Assembly (NCBI RefSeq): GCF_023502325.1 | Contig: NZ_JAMFLZ010000004.1 | Location: 62,001 to 126,000, forward strand | DNA: 64,000 nt | Source of the DNA: Wocania_A spongiicola | GTDB lineage: Bacteria > Bacteroidota > Bacteroidia > Flavobacteriales > Flavobacteriaceae | Reading direction: 5' to 3' | Shown here: one piece after another, positions 33,496-43,473 of the stretch | How the letters are laid out: every line of letters starts with the position of its first letter | How positions within the stretch are numbered: position 1 is the first letter of the stretch | The notes under the pieces: model-generated | The model's input: only the letters and a program-made list of their open reading frames with translations | Database searches by the model: none | What the model was told of the DNA's origin: nothing | Made by a program: the position numbers and the translations under genes

Positions 33496-36400
33496 TTGAA
33501 TATAACTAACCCAAATTTTTATAAATCAAAAAAACATTACTTTTTTTTAGGTTTTATAGTCTTGTTTTCTACTATGGCTTGGTCTCAGCAAACAGAACAA
33601 GATTCTGTAAAAACAGGGTTTAATTTAGGAGAAATAAAAGCACCAAACCCTAATAGTGTAGAATCTAAATATACTTTTGACCCTTTAACGAACCGTTACA
33701 TTTACACTGAGAAAATAGGAAGTTATAATATTAAATACCCAATTATTTTAACACCAAAAGAGTATTATGCTCTGGTGGCTAAAGAAAATTTAAAAGCATA
33801 TTACAAAGAAAAAATTGATGCGTTTGATGGTAAAAAATCAGGAGCAAAAGATGGACAAAAAAACTTAATTCCCGAGTTTTATGTGAAGTCCGATTTTTTC
33901 ACATCTATTTTTGGGAGCGATACCATAAGCGTGATTCCGCAAGGTTCTGTTGAAATGGATTTAGGAGTATTGTTTTCAAAACAAGATAACCCTTCATTTT
34001 CACCAAAAAACAGAAGTAATTTTACTTTTGATTTTGACCAGCGTATTAGTTTAAGTTTACTAGGTAAAGTTGGCACAAGATTACAAGTAACAGCAAATTA
34101 TGATACACAAGCAAGTTACGATTTTCAAGATATTATTAAATTAGAATACACACCAACTGAAGATGATATTATTCAAAAAATAGAAGTTGGTAATGTAAGT
34201 ATGCCTTTAAATAGCTCTTTAATTACTGGAGCACAAAGTCTTTTTGGAGTTAAAGCACAATTGCAATTTGGTAGAACAACCGTTACTGGTGTGTTTTCTG
34301 AACAGAAATCGCAAGCCAATACAGTAGTTGCCCAAGGAGGTGGAACACTTGAGGAATTTGAATTATTCATTCGAGATTATGATGAGAACAGGCACTTCTT
34401 TTTAGCGCAATATTTTAGAGATACTTACGACGCTTCATTATCAACTTACCCCTATATGAATAACAAAGGGCTTCAAATTACTAGGCTTGAGGTTTGGGTA
34501 ACAAATAGGAGTAATAGAACAGATAATGTTAGAAATATTGTTGCCCTTCAAGATTTGGGAGAAACAGATTTAATAGGTTTGCAAACACCTCCAGCAGGTT
34601 TTGTAAATGCAGGATTTGGTGCCATTCCAGATAATAGTAATAATGATTTTGATCCTACAGCTATTGGATCAACAAGTTTACTTACAGAAGCGGTTAGAGA
34701 TGTAGCAACCGTCCAGTCGGGAATATTAGTGCCCAATGTTAATGAAGGATTTGATTATGCTAAATTAGAGAATGCTAGAAAATTAATTAGTGGGCAAGAA
34801 TATAACTTAAATAAAGATTTAGGGTATATTTCATTAAATCAGCGTTTAAATAACGATGAGGTATTGGCCGTCGCATTTCAATTTACTATCGGAGGAAAAG
34901 TATACCAAGTAGGAGAATTTGCAAATGATGGTGTTGATGCAACAGGTGTGACCACAGATGCCAATACTGGAGATATAACCTCTGTAGTTAATAAAAACTT
35001 AGTTTTAAAATTATTAAAAAGTAGTATTACAAATGTCAATCAGCCCGTTTGGAAGCTGATGATGAAAAATATTTATGATACGGGTGCTTTTAATTTAAGT
35101 CAAGATGATTTTAAACTGAATATATTTTATAATGAAGCTTCTCCTTTAAATTTTATTTCGCCAGTAGGAACAACAGCGTTTCCCACACCTGGACCAAATG
35201 AAGACCCTTTAAATGAAACACCTTTATTAAGAGTGTTTAGTTTGGATAAGTTAAACTTTAATAACGATCCGCAAGCAAAAGGCGATGGGTTTTTTGATTT
35301 TGTCCCCAATATAACAGTGTTGCCGCAAACAGGAAAAATAATATTTCCAAGTGTTGAACCATTTGGAGAATATCTTTTTAACAAGCTATCACTTAGTGCT
35401 ACTGAAAATTATAATATAAATACCTCATATAACGAAAATCAAGTAAAATACGTTTACGATGTGCTATACAAAAGCACAAAAACAGCAGCGCTAGAAGCCG
35501 TTGAAAAAAACAAATTCAAACTTAAAGGACGTTATAAGTCTTCTGGAGGAGATGGAATTCCTATTGGATCGTTTAATGTGCCAAGGGGTTCTGTTAAGGT
35601 TACTGCTGGCGGACGTGTTTTAGTTGAAGGTGTAGACTATACAGTAAATTATCAACTAGGGCGAATTCAAATTTTAGATGAAGCTTTAAAAGCATCAAAC
35701 ACACCCATTAATGTTTCTACTGAAAACAATGCTGTTTTTGGTCAGCAGACAAGGCGTTTTACAGGCATCAATGTAGAGCATAAATTCAACGATAATTTTG
35801 TTTTAGGCGCAACACTTTTAAATCTTAATGAACGCCCAATAACTCAAAAAGCAAATTACGGTTCAGAGCCTATAAATAATACTATTTTTGGTTTTAATGG
35901 AAACTATTCTACCAAAGTACCGTTTTTAACTCGACTAGCAAATAAACTACCAAATATAGATACCGACGTAGAATCTAATTTGTCGTTACGCGGGGAGTTT
36001 GCTTATTTAGCTCCTGGAGCTCCAAAAGGGACAAACCTTAATGGTGAAGCAACATCATATGTTGATGACTTTGAAGGCTCTCAAGGAAGTATCGATTTAA
36101 AATCGCAGCAATCATGGTTTTTATCTAGTACACCATTTGATCCTAATTTGGGCTATGTAGATGTAACAGACCCTAACAATCCTTTAAACTTACAAAACGG
36201 TTATCAAAGGGCATTATTAAATTGGTATACTATCGACCCTATTTTTTATAGCGCTAGAAGACCAGATGAGATTTCAGATGATGACGTGTCTGATTTATTT
36301 ACGAGTCGTGTATTTATAAACGAGTTATTCCCAGAAAGAGATTTAGTTCAAGGTCAAAACTCAGTAATATTTACTTTAGATTTAGCGTATTATCCATCAG

Positions 36401-39400
36401 AAAGAGGACCATACAATTTTAATCCAGTAGCAAATGGTAACATACTTCCTAATCCACAACAAAGTTGGGCAGGAATTACGCGACAATTAACATCAACAGA
36501 TTTAGAACAAGCCAATGTAGAGTATATCGAGTTTTGGTTACAAGATCCGTTTCAAGAAAACCCAACAAATCCTGGGGGTAAATTGGTTTTTAATTTGGGA
36601 AATATTTCTGAAGATGTACTGTCTGATGGGAGAAAACAATACGAAAACGGATTGCCAGATTCATCAAACAATGCTTTTACAACAGAAACATCTTGGGGGA
36701 AAACACCAGGAAATCAATCCTTAATTTATGCTTTTGATACTACAGGGCAAGACAGAATTCTTCAAGATATAGGTTATGATGGTTTAAATGACACAGATGA
36801 AGGGCTTAAATTTCCTGCTTTTTCAGGATTAGAAGACCCAGCAAATGACAATTACAGTTATTTTTTAAATACTGACGGAGATATTTTTGAACGCTATAAA
36901 AAATACAATGGGGTTGAAGGAAATACGCCAGATACATTTACAAATACAGAAAGAGCAGCTAATACACAACCAGATGCTGAAGATATTAATCGTGATAATA
37001 CTATGAATACGATTAATAGTTATTTTGAATATGAATTAGATATTACACGTCAAAATTTACCAGAAACTGAAGCCGATTTTGATAATATACCGACTAGTAA
37101 CCCTATAAAAGATTTTTTAAGAGATTTTAAAATAAGACCAAGGTTATTACCAAATGGAGACACAAAAGATGTACGTTGGTACCAATTTAGAATCCCAGTT
37201 CAAGGGAGCCATGTTACTTCTGTCGGAGGCATTAGCGATTTAAGGTCCGTTCGTTTTGCACGTGTATTTCTTAAAGAATTTTCAGAAAACACAGTATTTC
37301 GTTTTGGAACTTTAGATTTAGTAAGAAGTGACTGGAGAAGATATACTCAAGCCTTAGATAAAAATGATCCAACTCCTGATGACCCGCAAACTGATTTTTC
37401 AGTTGGCGTTATTGGTACACTAGAGAATGAAGGGAGTTATCAAAGACCTCCAGGAATCGATCCTGAAGAGCTGTTTAATAACAATACAGTTATTCAACAA
37501 AACGAGCAATCATTAGTAGTTAATGTCTGTAATTTAGAATCAGAAGATTCCAAGGCAGTTTATAAAAATATAAATATAGATATGCGTCAATATAAACGTA
37601 TAAGAATGTTTATGCACGCTGAAGCAGATGAGTCTGGAAACTCTTTAACAAATGATGATTTGGTTGGTTTTATAAGAATGGGGAATGATTTAACGGAAAA
37701 CTTTTATCAAATAGAAATCCCTTTACAAGTTTCTACATCAACAACAAGAGAAGGGCTTTGGCCAACGGATAACGAAATTAATTTACCGATTGAAATTTTA
37801 GGTCAAATTAAATCTATAGGGATCTCAGATGGAAGTTTAACCAATTTAGATCCTACCTACTATGATGTTATTAACGGAGAAGCTATTCCGCTTACTGGTG
37901 ATGAATTTTCAAATTACGTAGCTGGTCAACACAGAATAGCTATAAAAGGAAATCCTAATTTTGGAGATGTAAGAACACTTATGGTGGGTGTAAAAAATGC
38001 TACAAATAGAGATGATGTTTGTGCCGAAGTATGGTTTAACGAGTTACGTTTATCCGATTTAGATAACGAAGGCGGTTGGGCAGCTGTTTTAAGTGTTGAC
38101 ACCAATATTGCAGACTTTGCAAATATAAGCGCCACAGGTAGGCAAAGCACTTCGGGTTTTGGTACTATCGAACAAGGTCCAAGTCAACGTAGTTTAGAAG
38201 ATGTTAAGCAATACGATGTAGTAACTAATGTTAATATTGGACAATTATTACCAAAAAAATGGGGAATTCAAGTACCATTTAATTATGCTCAGAGCGAAGA
38301 GCTTATTACACCTAAATATGATCAGTTTTATAAAGATTTAACTTTAGAATCTAGATTGGCTGCGGCAGATACAGAGGAAAAAAGAAGACAGGTTAAAGAA
38401 GATTCTGAAGATTATACTAGAAGACAAAGTATCAATTTTATAGGTGTTAGAAAAATAAGAACAGGAGATTCTAAGCCACGTTTTTATGATGTTGAAAATT
38501 TAACATTTAACTATTCCTATAATAAAGTAGAACATCGAGATTTCGAGATAGAAAACTCAGTAAACAAAACCGTTAGAGTTGGTGCTAATTATGCATTTAA
38601 TTTTAATCCAATAACAATTGAACCTTTTAAAAAGAACGATTCATTATTTAGAGGTAAATATTGGAAGATTTTAAAAGATTTTAACTTCAACTTATTACCA
38701 ACAAGTTTTACAGTTAATACAGACATTAATCGTCAATTTAATCGTCAAAAATTCAGAGATATTGATTTAGGTGGCGGTAATATTGGTATTGAAGAATTGT
38801 TTAGAAGAAACTATACTTTCGATTTTCAGTATACTATCAATTATAATTTAACCAAAGCCCTAAGTTTTAATTTTACGGCAGCAAATAATAATATCGTCCG
38901 TAATTATTTTAAAGATAATATTGTAAATGGCGATCAGGACCCAACCTTAGATGTTTGGGATGGTTTCCTAGATTTTGGAGATCCAAACAGACAAACTCAA
39001 AATTTAGGAGTTACCTATGAATTGCCAATACATAAAATTCCAACATTTAGTTTTTTAAAAGCAACGTATCAATACTCCGGAGATTTTATGTGGCAAAAGG
39101 GCTCAGATTTATATGGGAATTTACCATTAACAATAACAGACCCAATTACTGGTACTGAGACTACAACTAGTTATGACTTAGGTAATAGTATTCAAAATGC
39201 AAATACTCACAATTTAAATTCAACTTTAGATATGAAAAAGTTGTACAAGTATATTGGACTTGTAAAAAAGCCAATTAGAAATGTGAGATCAAGAACACCT
39301 CAAAAAGGAAGACCACCTGGGGCAAATCAAAATAAAAAACCTACGAAGAGTAAAAATAAGTCGGCTACAAAACTGTTAAACGCAGGAGTTGATATTTTAA

Positions 39401-40764
39401 CAAGTATTAAAAGAATTCAATTTAATTATTCTGAAAACAACGGAACTTTTTTACCAGGATATACTCAAACACCTGGGTTTATTGGTACACTTAGACCAAC
39501 ATTAGGTTATACCTTTGGTAGTCAAAGCGATATAAGACATTTGGCAGCTAGAAATGGCTGGCTAACAGTATTTCCAGAATTTAATCAGCAGTATACTGAA
39601 ACACACACAAAGCAGCTGGATATTTCAGCAAATTTAGAACCTGTAAAAGATTTAAAAATTGATCTTGTGGGTAATAGAGCATATTACGAAAATTATAATG
39701 AAAATTATAAAGTAGAAAATGGAGTTTATAATTCATTAACACCAAATACTTTTGGAAACTTTAATATATCTACTATTCTAATTAAAACAGCATTTGGAAA
39801 AAGTGATGAAAATGTGTCAGAAGCATTTAACGATTTTAGAGCTAACAGATTAAAGGTTGCTGAAAGGCTTGCAGAAAATTTTTATGGAAACTCTACCTAT
39901 GCTAGGGATACTGACGGTTATCCGTTAGGCTTTGGTAAAAATAATCAAGCAGTTTTATTACCTGCATTTTTAGCCGCTTATTCTGGACAAGATGCCAATA
40001 AAGTTAAAACTAGTGCTTTTAGAGATGTGCCAATTCCTAACTGGGATTTAAAATACACTGGATTAATGAAATTTGCTTGGTTTAAAAAACGCTTTAAGCG
40101 ATTTTCTATAACTCACGGTTATCGTTCAACGTATACCATTAACCAGTTTAGTACAAACTTAAATTTGAATTTAGATCCTCTTGATAATGAAGCTCCAATC
40201 CCTGGATTAGATTATGCTAGCCAACCATCAGAATCTTTAGACCAATCTGGTAATTATAAAAACGGAACTTTATTTAGTAACATTAATTTAACCGAATTAT
40301 TCAGTCCATTAATTCGAATTGACTTCGAAATGAAAAACTCTGTAAAGATTCTTGCTGAAGTTAAAAAAGATAGACTGTTGTCGCTTAGTTTCGATAATAA
40401 TTTATTGACAGAGATTCAAGGAAACGAGTATATTATTGGTTTAGGATATAGAATTAAAGATGTACGCATTCGCTCAAAACTTGCAGGACCCAAAAAGCGT
40501 ATTGTAAGCGATTTAAATATGAAAGCCGATATATCAGTTAGAGATAATAAAACCATTATTCGGTATTTAGATTTGGAGAATAACCAAGTAACATCTGGTC
40601 AAACCATTTGGGGCTTAAAATATTCGGCAGATTATGCGTTCAGTAAAAACTTAACAGGCATTTTCTATTTTGATTATGCATTCTCTGAATATGCTATTTC
40701 AACAGCATTTCCTCAAACAACAATTCGCTCAGGGTTAACACTCAGATATAATTTTGGTAATTAA
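33496..40764 (+). CDS. sprA: SprA, type IX secretion outer-membrane translocon
   Basis: A 2422-residue outer-membrane protein, the very large barrel through which T9SS cargo leaves the cell and which is required for gliding in F. johnsoniae. The signal peptide is about residues 1-31 (FLGFIVLFSTMAWSQQ). Family-typical stretches include FDFDQRISLSLLGKVGTRL, SYVDDFEGSQGSIDLKSQQS and GPKKRIVSDLNMKADIS. Length fits SprA/Sov. The start must be TTG 33496 (or the ATT before it): an in-frame TAG lies at 33490, and the next ATG would remove the signal peptide. The gene follows ruvA by 6 bp. Confidence 0.96.
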   Translation: MNITNPNFYKSKKHYFFLGFIVLFSTMAWSQQTEQDSVKTGFNLGEIKAPNPNSVESKYTFDPLTNRYIYTEKIGSYNIKYPIILTPKEYYALVAKENLKAYYKEKIDAFDGKKSGAKDGQKNLIPEFYVKSDFFTSIFGSDTISVIPQGSVEMDLGVLFSKQDNPSFSPKNRSNFTFDFDQRISLSLLGKVGTRLQVTANYDTQASYDFQDIIKLEYTPTEDDIIQKIEVGNVSMPLNSSLITGAQSLFGVKAQLQFGRTTVTGVFSEQKSQANTVVAQGGGTLEEFELFIRDYDENRHFFLAQYFRDTYDASLSTYPYMNNKGLQITRLEVWVTNRSNRTDNVRNIVALQDLGETDLIGLQTPPAGFVNAGFGAIPDNSNNDFDPTAIGSTSLLTEAVRDVATVQSGILVPNVNEGFDYAKLENARKLISGQEYNLNKDLGYISLNQRLNNDEVLAVAFQFTIGGKVYQVGEFANDGVDATGVTTDANTGDITSVVNKNLVLKLLKSSITNVNQPVWKLMMKNIYDTGAFNLSQDDFKLNIFYNEASPLNFISPVGTTAFPTPGPNEDPLNETPLLRVFSLDKLNFNNDPQAKGDGFFDFVPNITVLPQTGKIIFPSVEPFGEYLFNKLSLSATENYNINTSYNENQVKYVYDVLYKSTKTAALEAVEKNKFKLKGRYKSSGGDGIPIGSFNVPRGSVKVTAGGRVLVEGVDYTVNYQLGRIQILDEALKASNTPINVSTENNAVFGQQTRRFTGINVEHKFNDNFVLGATLLNLNERPITQKANYGSEPINNTIFGFNGNYSTKVPFLTRLANKLPNIDTDVESNLSLRGEFAYLAPGAPKGTNLNGEATSYVDDFEGSQGSIDLKSQQSWFLSSTPFDPNLGYVDVTDPNNPLNLQNGYQRALLNWYTIDPIFYSARRPDEISDDDVSDLFTSRVFINELFPERDLVQGQNSVIFTLDLAYYPSERGPYNFNPVANGNILPNPQQSWAGITRQLTSTDLEQANVEYIEFWLQDPFQENPTNPGGKLVFNLGNISEDVLSDGRKQYENGLPDSSNNAFTTETSWGKTPGNQSLIYAFDTTGQDRILQDIGYDGLNDTDEGLKFPAFSGLEDPANDNYSYFLNTDGDIFERYKKYNGVEGNTPDTFTNTERAANTQPDAEDINRDNTMNTINSYFEYELDITRQNLPETEADFDNIPTSNPIKDFLRDFKIRPRLLPNGDTKDVRWYQFRIPVQGSHVTSVGGISDLRSVRFARVFLKEFSENTVFRFGTLDLVRSDWRRYTQALDKNDPTPDDPQTDFSVGVIGTLENEGSYQRPPGIDPEELFNNNTVIQQNEQSLVVNVCNLESEDSKAVYKNINIDMRQYKRIRMFMHAEADESGNSLTNDDLVGFIRMGNDLTENFYQIEIPLQVSTSTTREGLWPTDNEINLPIEILGQIKSIGISDGSLTNLDPTYYDVINGEAIPLTGDEFSNYVAGQHRIAIKGNPNFGDVRTLMVGVKNATNRDDVCAEVWFNELRLSDLDNEGGWAAVLSVDTNIADFANISATGRQSTSGFGTIEQGPSQRSLEDVKQYDVVTNVNIGQLLPKKWGIQVPFNYAQSEELITPKYDQFYKDLTLESRLAAADTEEKRRQVKEDSEDYTRRQSINFIGVRKIRTGDSKPRFYDVENLTFNYSYNKVEHRDFEIENSVNKTVRVGANYAFNFNPITIEPFKKNDSLFRGKYWKILKDFNFNLLPTSFTVNTDINRQFNRQKFRDIDLGGGNIGIEELFRRNYTFDFQYTINYNLTKALSFNFTAANNNIVRNYFKDNIVNGDQDPTLDVWDGFLDFGDPNRQTQNLGVTYELPIHKIPTFSFLKATYQYSGDFMWQKGSDLYGNLPLTITDPITGTETTTSYDLGNSIQNANTHNLNSTLDMKKLYKYIGLVKKPIRNVRSRTPQKGRPPGANQNKKPTKSKNKSATKLLNAGVDILTSIKRIQFNYSENNGTFLPGYTQTPGFIGTLRPTLGYTFGSQSDIRHLAARNGWLTVFPEFNQQYTETHTKQLDISANLEPVKDLKIDLVGNRAYYENYNENYKVENGVYNSLTPNTFGNFNISTILIKTAFGKSDENVSEAFNDFRANRLKVAERLAENFYGNSTYARDTDGYPLGFGKNNQAVLLPAFLAAYSGQDANKVKTSAFRDVPIPNWDLKYTGLMKFAWFKKRFKRFSITHGYRSTYTINQFSTNLNLNLDPLDNEAPIPGLDYASQPSESLDQSGNYKNGTLFSNINLTELFSPLIRIDFEMKNSVKILAEVKKDRLLSLSFDNNLLTEIQGNEYIIGLGYRIKDVRIRSKLAGPKKRIVSDLNMKADISVRDNKTIIRYLDLENNQVTSGQTIWGLKYSADYAFSKNLTGIFYFDYAFSEYAISTAFPQTTIRSGLTLRYNFGN

Positions 40765-40775
40765 TAGGTAATCTA

Positions 40776-40806
40776 TTTGAAATTATAATTTGAATAAATA
40801 CATTTG
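40776..40806 (+). promoter_or_regulatory. Full -33/-7 promoter before gcvH
   Basis: TTTG at 40776-40779, 19 bp spacer, then TACATTTG at 40799-40806: the clearest complete Bacteroidetes promoter in the window. It lies 32 nt before the gcvH start and 11 bp after the sprA stop. Confidence 0.65.
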
Positions 40807-40838
40807 TCAAAATAAACAAACAAACTTAAATTAATATA

Positions 40839-41219
40839 ATGAATATTCCATCAGAATTAAAATATACTAAAGACCACGAATGGATTAGTATTGAGGGCGA
40901 CGTTGCAACAATAGGTATTACAGATTTTGCACAAAGTGAATTAGGAGATATTGTGTATGTTGAAGTTGAAACTGTTGATGAAACACTTGATGTAGAAGAA
41001 GTTTTTGGAACCGTTGAGGCAGTAAAAACTGTATCGGATTTGTTTTTGCCTTTATCTGGTGAAATTATTGAGTTTAATGAAGCTTTAGAAGACGAACCGG
41101 AAAAGGTAAATAGCGATCCTTATGGTGAAGGTTGGATGATTAAACTTAAATGTTCTGATCTTTCTCAAACAGAAAATCTTATGTCGGCTGATGATTATAA
41201 AGCACTTGTAGGTGCTTAA
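40839..41219 (+). CDS. gcvH: Glycine cleavage system H protein
   Basis: A 126-residue lipoyl carrier protein that shuttles the aminomethyl intermediate among the P, T and L proteins of glycine cleavage. The lipoylated Lys is K63 in FGTVEAVKTVSDLF, flanked by KDHEWI and the C-terminal DPYGEGWMIK, all canonical. The other gcv genes are not in the window. It overlaps the VanZ-like gene by 8 nt. Confidence 0.97.
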   Translation: MNIPSELKYTKDHEWISIEGDVATIGITDFAQSELGDIVYVEVETVDETLDVEEVFGTVEAVKTVSDLFLPLSGEIIEFNEALEDEPEKVNSDPYGEGWMIKLKCSDLSQTENLMSADDYKALVGA

Positions 41220-41589
41220 AAAGTATGCTCTTATAATTGCGATATTTTATTCGGTTGCTTTAGCGACAGTGAGTTTAATTAAAATTAATAACTTACCAAA
41301 CGCAGGTATATCTTTTGCCGATAAAATATTTCATTTTTTAGTCTACAGTGTGTTAGCCTTTTTATGGTTTAACACATTTTTTTTTAAGTTTAAATACAAA
41401 AAAACAAAAGCAATTATTTACGCCGCTATATTTTCAATAGCTTTTGGTATAATAATTGAGATATTACAAGGAAGTGCTACCGCATCAAGGCATACCGATG
41501 TTTATGATGCTATAGCGAATACTTTGGGAGTGTTAATTACTGTAATAATACTGTTAATTAACAAAAAAACGCATATTAAAAATTTATAA
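41212..41589 (+). CDS. VanZ-like family membrane protein
   Basis: A 125-residue membrane protein with about four helices. The VanZ-family signatures are DKIFHFLVYSVLAFLW and IEILQGSATASRHTDVYDAIANTLG. The start is GTG 41212, inside the gcvH end; no in-frame ATG precedes the first helix. Function of most VanZ-like proteins is unknown; the founding member affects teicoplanin resistance. The gcvH-vanZ overlap implies translational coupling but no shared pathway. Confidence 0.88.
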   Translation: MLKKYALIIAIFYSVALATVSLIKINNLPNAGISFADKIFHFLVYSVLAFLWFNTFFFKFKYKKTKAIIYAAIFSIAFGIIIEILQGSATASRHTDVYDAIANTLGVLITVIILLINKKTHIKNL

Positions 41590-41648
41590 ACGCTTGCTTT
41601 TTTGACAAATAAATGGTTATTTTAGCAATCTTCAAAAACAATTAAATT

Positions 41649-42368
41649 ATGGAACCTAAAAAAAATCCTAAAGCAAATGTAGGGCGTAACAGCTCACTAT
41701 ATTTTGCAATTGGCTTAGCTTTAATGCTTTTTTTAACAAATTATGCAATTAACTATAAGACTTATGATAAGTCTGATATTGATATAGGACAGTTAAATTT
41801 AGATGATCTTGATGATGAAGAAATTCCATTAACAGAACAAATACAAACGCCACCGCCACCGCCACCGCCACCAGCAGCTCCAGAAGTTATTGAGGTAGTA
41901 GAGGATGAGGAAGAGGTTGAAGAAACTGTAATTGAATCAACTGAAGCCGATCAAGAAACTGAGATAGTTGAGATTGAAGAAGTAGAAGTAGAAGAAGTTG
42001 AAGAAGATATAGAAGTTCCTTTTGCAGTTATTGAAAACGTACCAGTTTTCCCTGGTTGCGAAAAAGGAAACAATGCAGCTAAGAAAAAATGTATGTCTGA
42101 TAAGATTGCAAAATTTGTAAACAGAAAATTTAATACAGATTTAGCAGGTGATTTAGGTTTATCAGGTAGACAACGTATTAATGTTATTTTCAAAATAGAC
42201 AAAACAGGTAACATTATTGGTGTACGAGCAAGAGCTCCACACCCAGGTTTAGAAAAGGAAGCTAAACGAGTTATTAGTTTGTTGCCTAAAATGAAACCAG
42301 GAAAACAACGTGGTAAAGCAGTAACAGTTCCATATTCATTACCAATTATTTTCCAAGTGCAAGATTAA
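41649..42368 (+). CDS. tonB: Energy transducer TonB
   Basis: A 239-residue inner-membrane protein that couples proton-motive force to outer-membrane receptors. One helix (about 17-36) is followed by a short Pro run (PPPPPPPPAAP), a long Glu/Val-rich periplasmic linker and a TonB C-terminal domain at about 130-239 (FPGCEKGNNAAKKKCMSDKI to the YSLPIIFQV end strand). Two Cys in the CTD are conserved in the next gene's product. The linker is acidic rather than the Pro-Lys type of E. coli. A strong terminator follows. Confidence 0.92.
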   Translation: MEPKKNPKANVGRNSSLYFAIGLALMLFLTNYAINYKTYDKSDIDIGQLNLDDLDDEEIPLTEQIQTPPPPPPPPAAPEVIEVVEDEEEVEETVIESTEADQETEIVEIEEVEVEEVEEDIEVPFAVIENVPVFPGCEKGNNAAKKKCMSDKIAKFVNRKFNTDLAGDLGLSGRQRINVIFKIDKTGNIIGVRARAPHPGLEKEAKRVISLLPKMKPGKQRGKAVTVPYSLPIIFQVQD

Positions 42369-42406
42369 ATATTTCACCCAGTAAATACAGGAATTCAAAT
42401 AATTTA

Positions 42407-42445
42407 AAATCCCGTTACAAAATTTGTAACGGGATTTCTTTTTTG
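42407..42445 (+). terminator. Rho-independent terminator after tonB
   Basis: Stem AAATCCCGTTAC / GTAACGGGATTT (12 bp, extendable into the AAAATTT loop), then CTTTTTT. It lies 38 bp after the stop. Confidence 0.9.
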
Positions 42446-42496
42446 GTATGCTTATTGTGATTTTACCATAATATTAACATATAAACTATAATTATT

Positions 42497-43285
42497 ATGA
42501 GTAATCCAAAAAAAACTCACGAACTCATTCGGCAAAATGAGAAAATCGTGAAAAAATCACAAAAGCATGACGCAAATTTACAAAAAAACTCAACCCTTTA
42601 CTTTCAAATTGGCTTAATTGTTTGTTTGTTGGGAGCTTATGGCTTATTTGAGATGAAGTTTGAAACGACCATTCCTAACTATGGCGAATTGCCAAAGATA
42701 GAAGATCCTACTTATGTTGCTATTCCGATAATTAAAACGGTAAAGCCAACTTTTGATGAACCAGTAGAAAAAAAGCAAAGCAAGCCATCTAATGAATTTG
42801 TTGAAGTACCAGACACTACTCCTGATAAACTTTTTAATGATGAGCCTGTTAAGGAAAAGCAGTCAGATAATGTTAACCCTCCAATAGACGATGAAGAATT
42901 TAACGTAGAAGTTCCAGATCCTGTTGATGTTCCTTTTGCAATGATTGAAGAAGTGCCAATTTACCCAGGGTGCGAAAAGAAAAAAACTAATGATGAGAGA
43001 CGTAAATGTATGTCTGAAAAAATCACTAAGCTTGTTCAGAAAAAATTTAATACAGGTATTGGTGATGATTTAGGGTTATCTGGAAAGCAAGTAATTCGTA
43101 CGCAGTTTAAAATTGATAAAACTGGGCATGTAACAGATGTTAAAGTTAGAGGTCCACATTCTAAACTAGAAAAAGAAGCACAACGTGTTATTAATAAAAT
43201 CCCTGAAATGACTCCAGGAAAACAACGCGATAAAAATGTAGGAGTTATATATTCTCTGCCTATTGTATTTAAAGTAGAAAATTAA
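42497..43285 (+). CDS. Energy transducer TonB, second copy
   Basis: A 262-residue paralogue of the preceding TonB: helix at about 34-53 after a longer charged cytoplasmic N-terminus, a Lys/Pro/Asp-rich linker and a C-terminal domain at about 150-262. The CTD shares many blocks with the first copy, including YPGCEKKK, RKCMSEKIT, KKFNT, DLGLSGKQ, FKIDKTGHV and YSLPIVFKV. Copies with different linkers may serve different receptors, or one may power gliding or secretion machinery. It is flanked by terminators, so it is transcribed alone. Confidence 0.9.
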   Translation: MSNPKKTHELIRQNEKIVKKSQKHDANLQKNSTLYFQIGLIVCLLGAYGLFEMKFETTIPNYGELPKIEDPTYVAIPIIKTVKPTFDEPVEKKQSKPSNEFVEVPDTTPDKLFNDEPVKEKQSDNVNPPIDDEEFNVEVPDPVDVPFAMIEEVPIYPGCEKKKTNDERRKCMSEKITKLVQKKFNTGIGDDLGLSGKQVIRTQFKIDKTGHVTDVKVRGPHSKLEKEAQRVINKIPEMTPGKQRDKNVGVIYSLPIVFKVEN

Positions 43286-43310
43286 ATATACCAAATACTT
43301 TAAAAATTGG

Positions 43311-43345
43311 AAAACCGTTATTAGTTAAACTGATAGCGGTTTTTC
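43311..43345 (+). terminator. Rho-independent terminator after the second tonB
   Basis: Stem AAAACCGTTAT / ATAGCGGTTTT (11 bp with one G-T pair) followed by a T-rich tail. Confidence 0.8.
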
Positions 43346-43418
43346 TTGACCTGAATTTATTTCAGGTTCTCATTATTTAACTTCTATCTTAGAGAGATAC
43401 CTAAAGATTTTAATGACT
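43346..43418. repeat. REP-like palindrome with a degenerate inverted partner
   Basis: ACCTGAA (43349-43355) and TTCAGGT (43361-43367) form a perfect 7-bp hairpin around TTTAT, in the context TTGACC...GGTTCTCAT. About 25 bp on, AGAGATACCTAAAGATTTTA (43392 onward) resembles the reverse complement of the same unit in degraded form. From memory, similar palindromes are dispersed in Flavobacteriaceae genomes. Only one copy is in the window, so the repeat status is inference. Confidence 0.4.
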
Positions 43419-43473
43419 TACTAATCTAAAAAATATAGTATCTTTCTGCTCAAAATCAATTCTCATTAAATTT

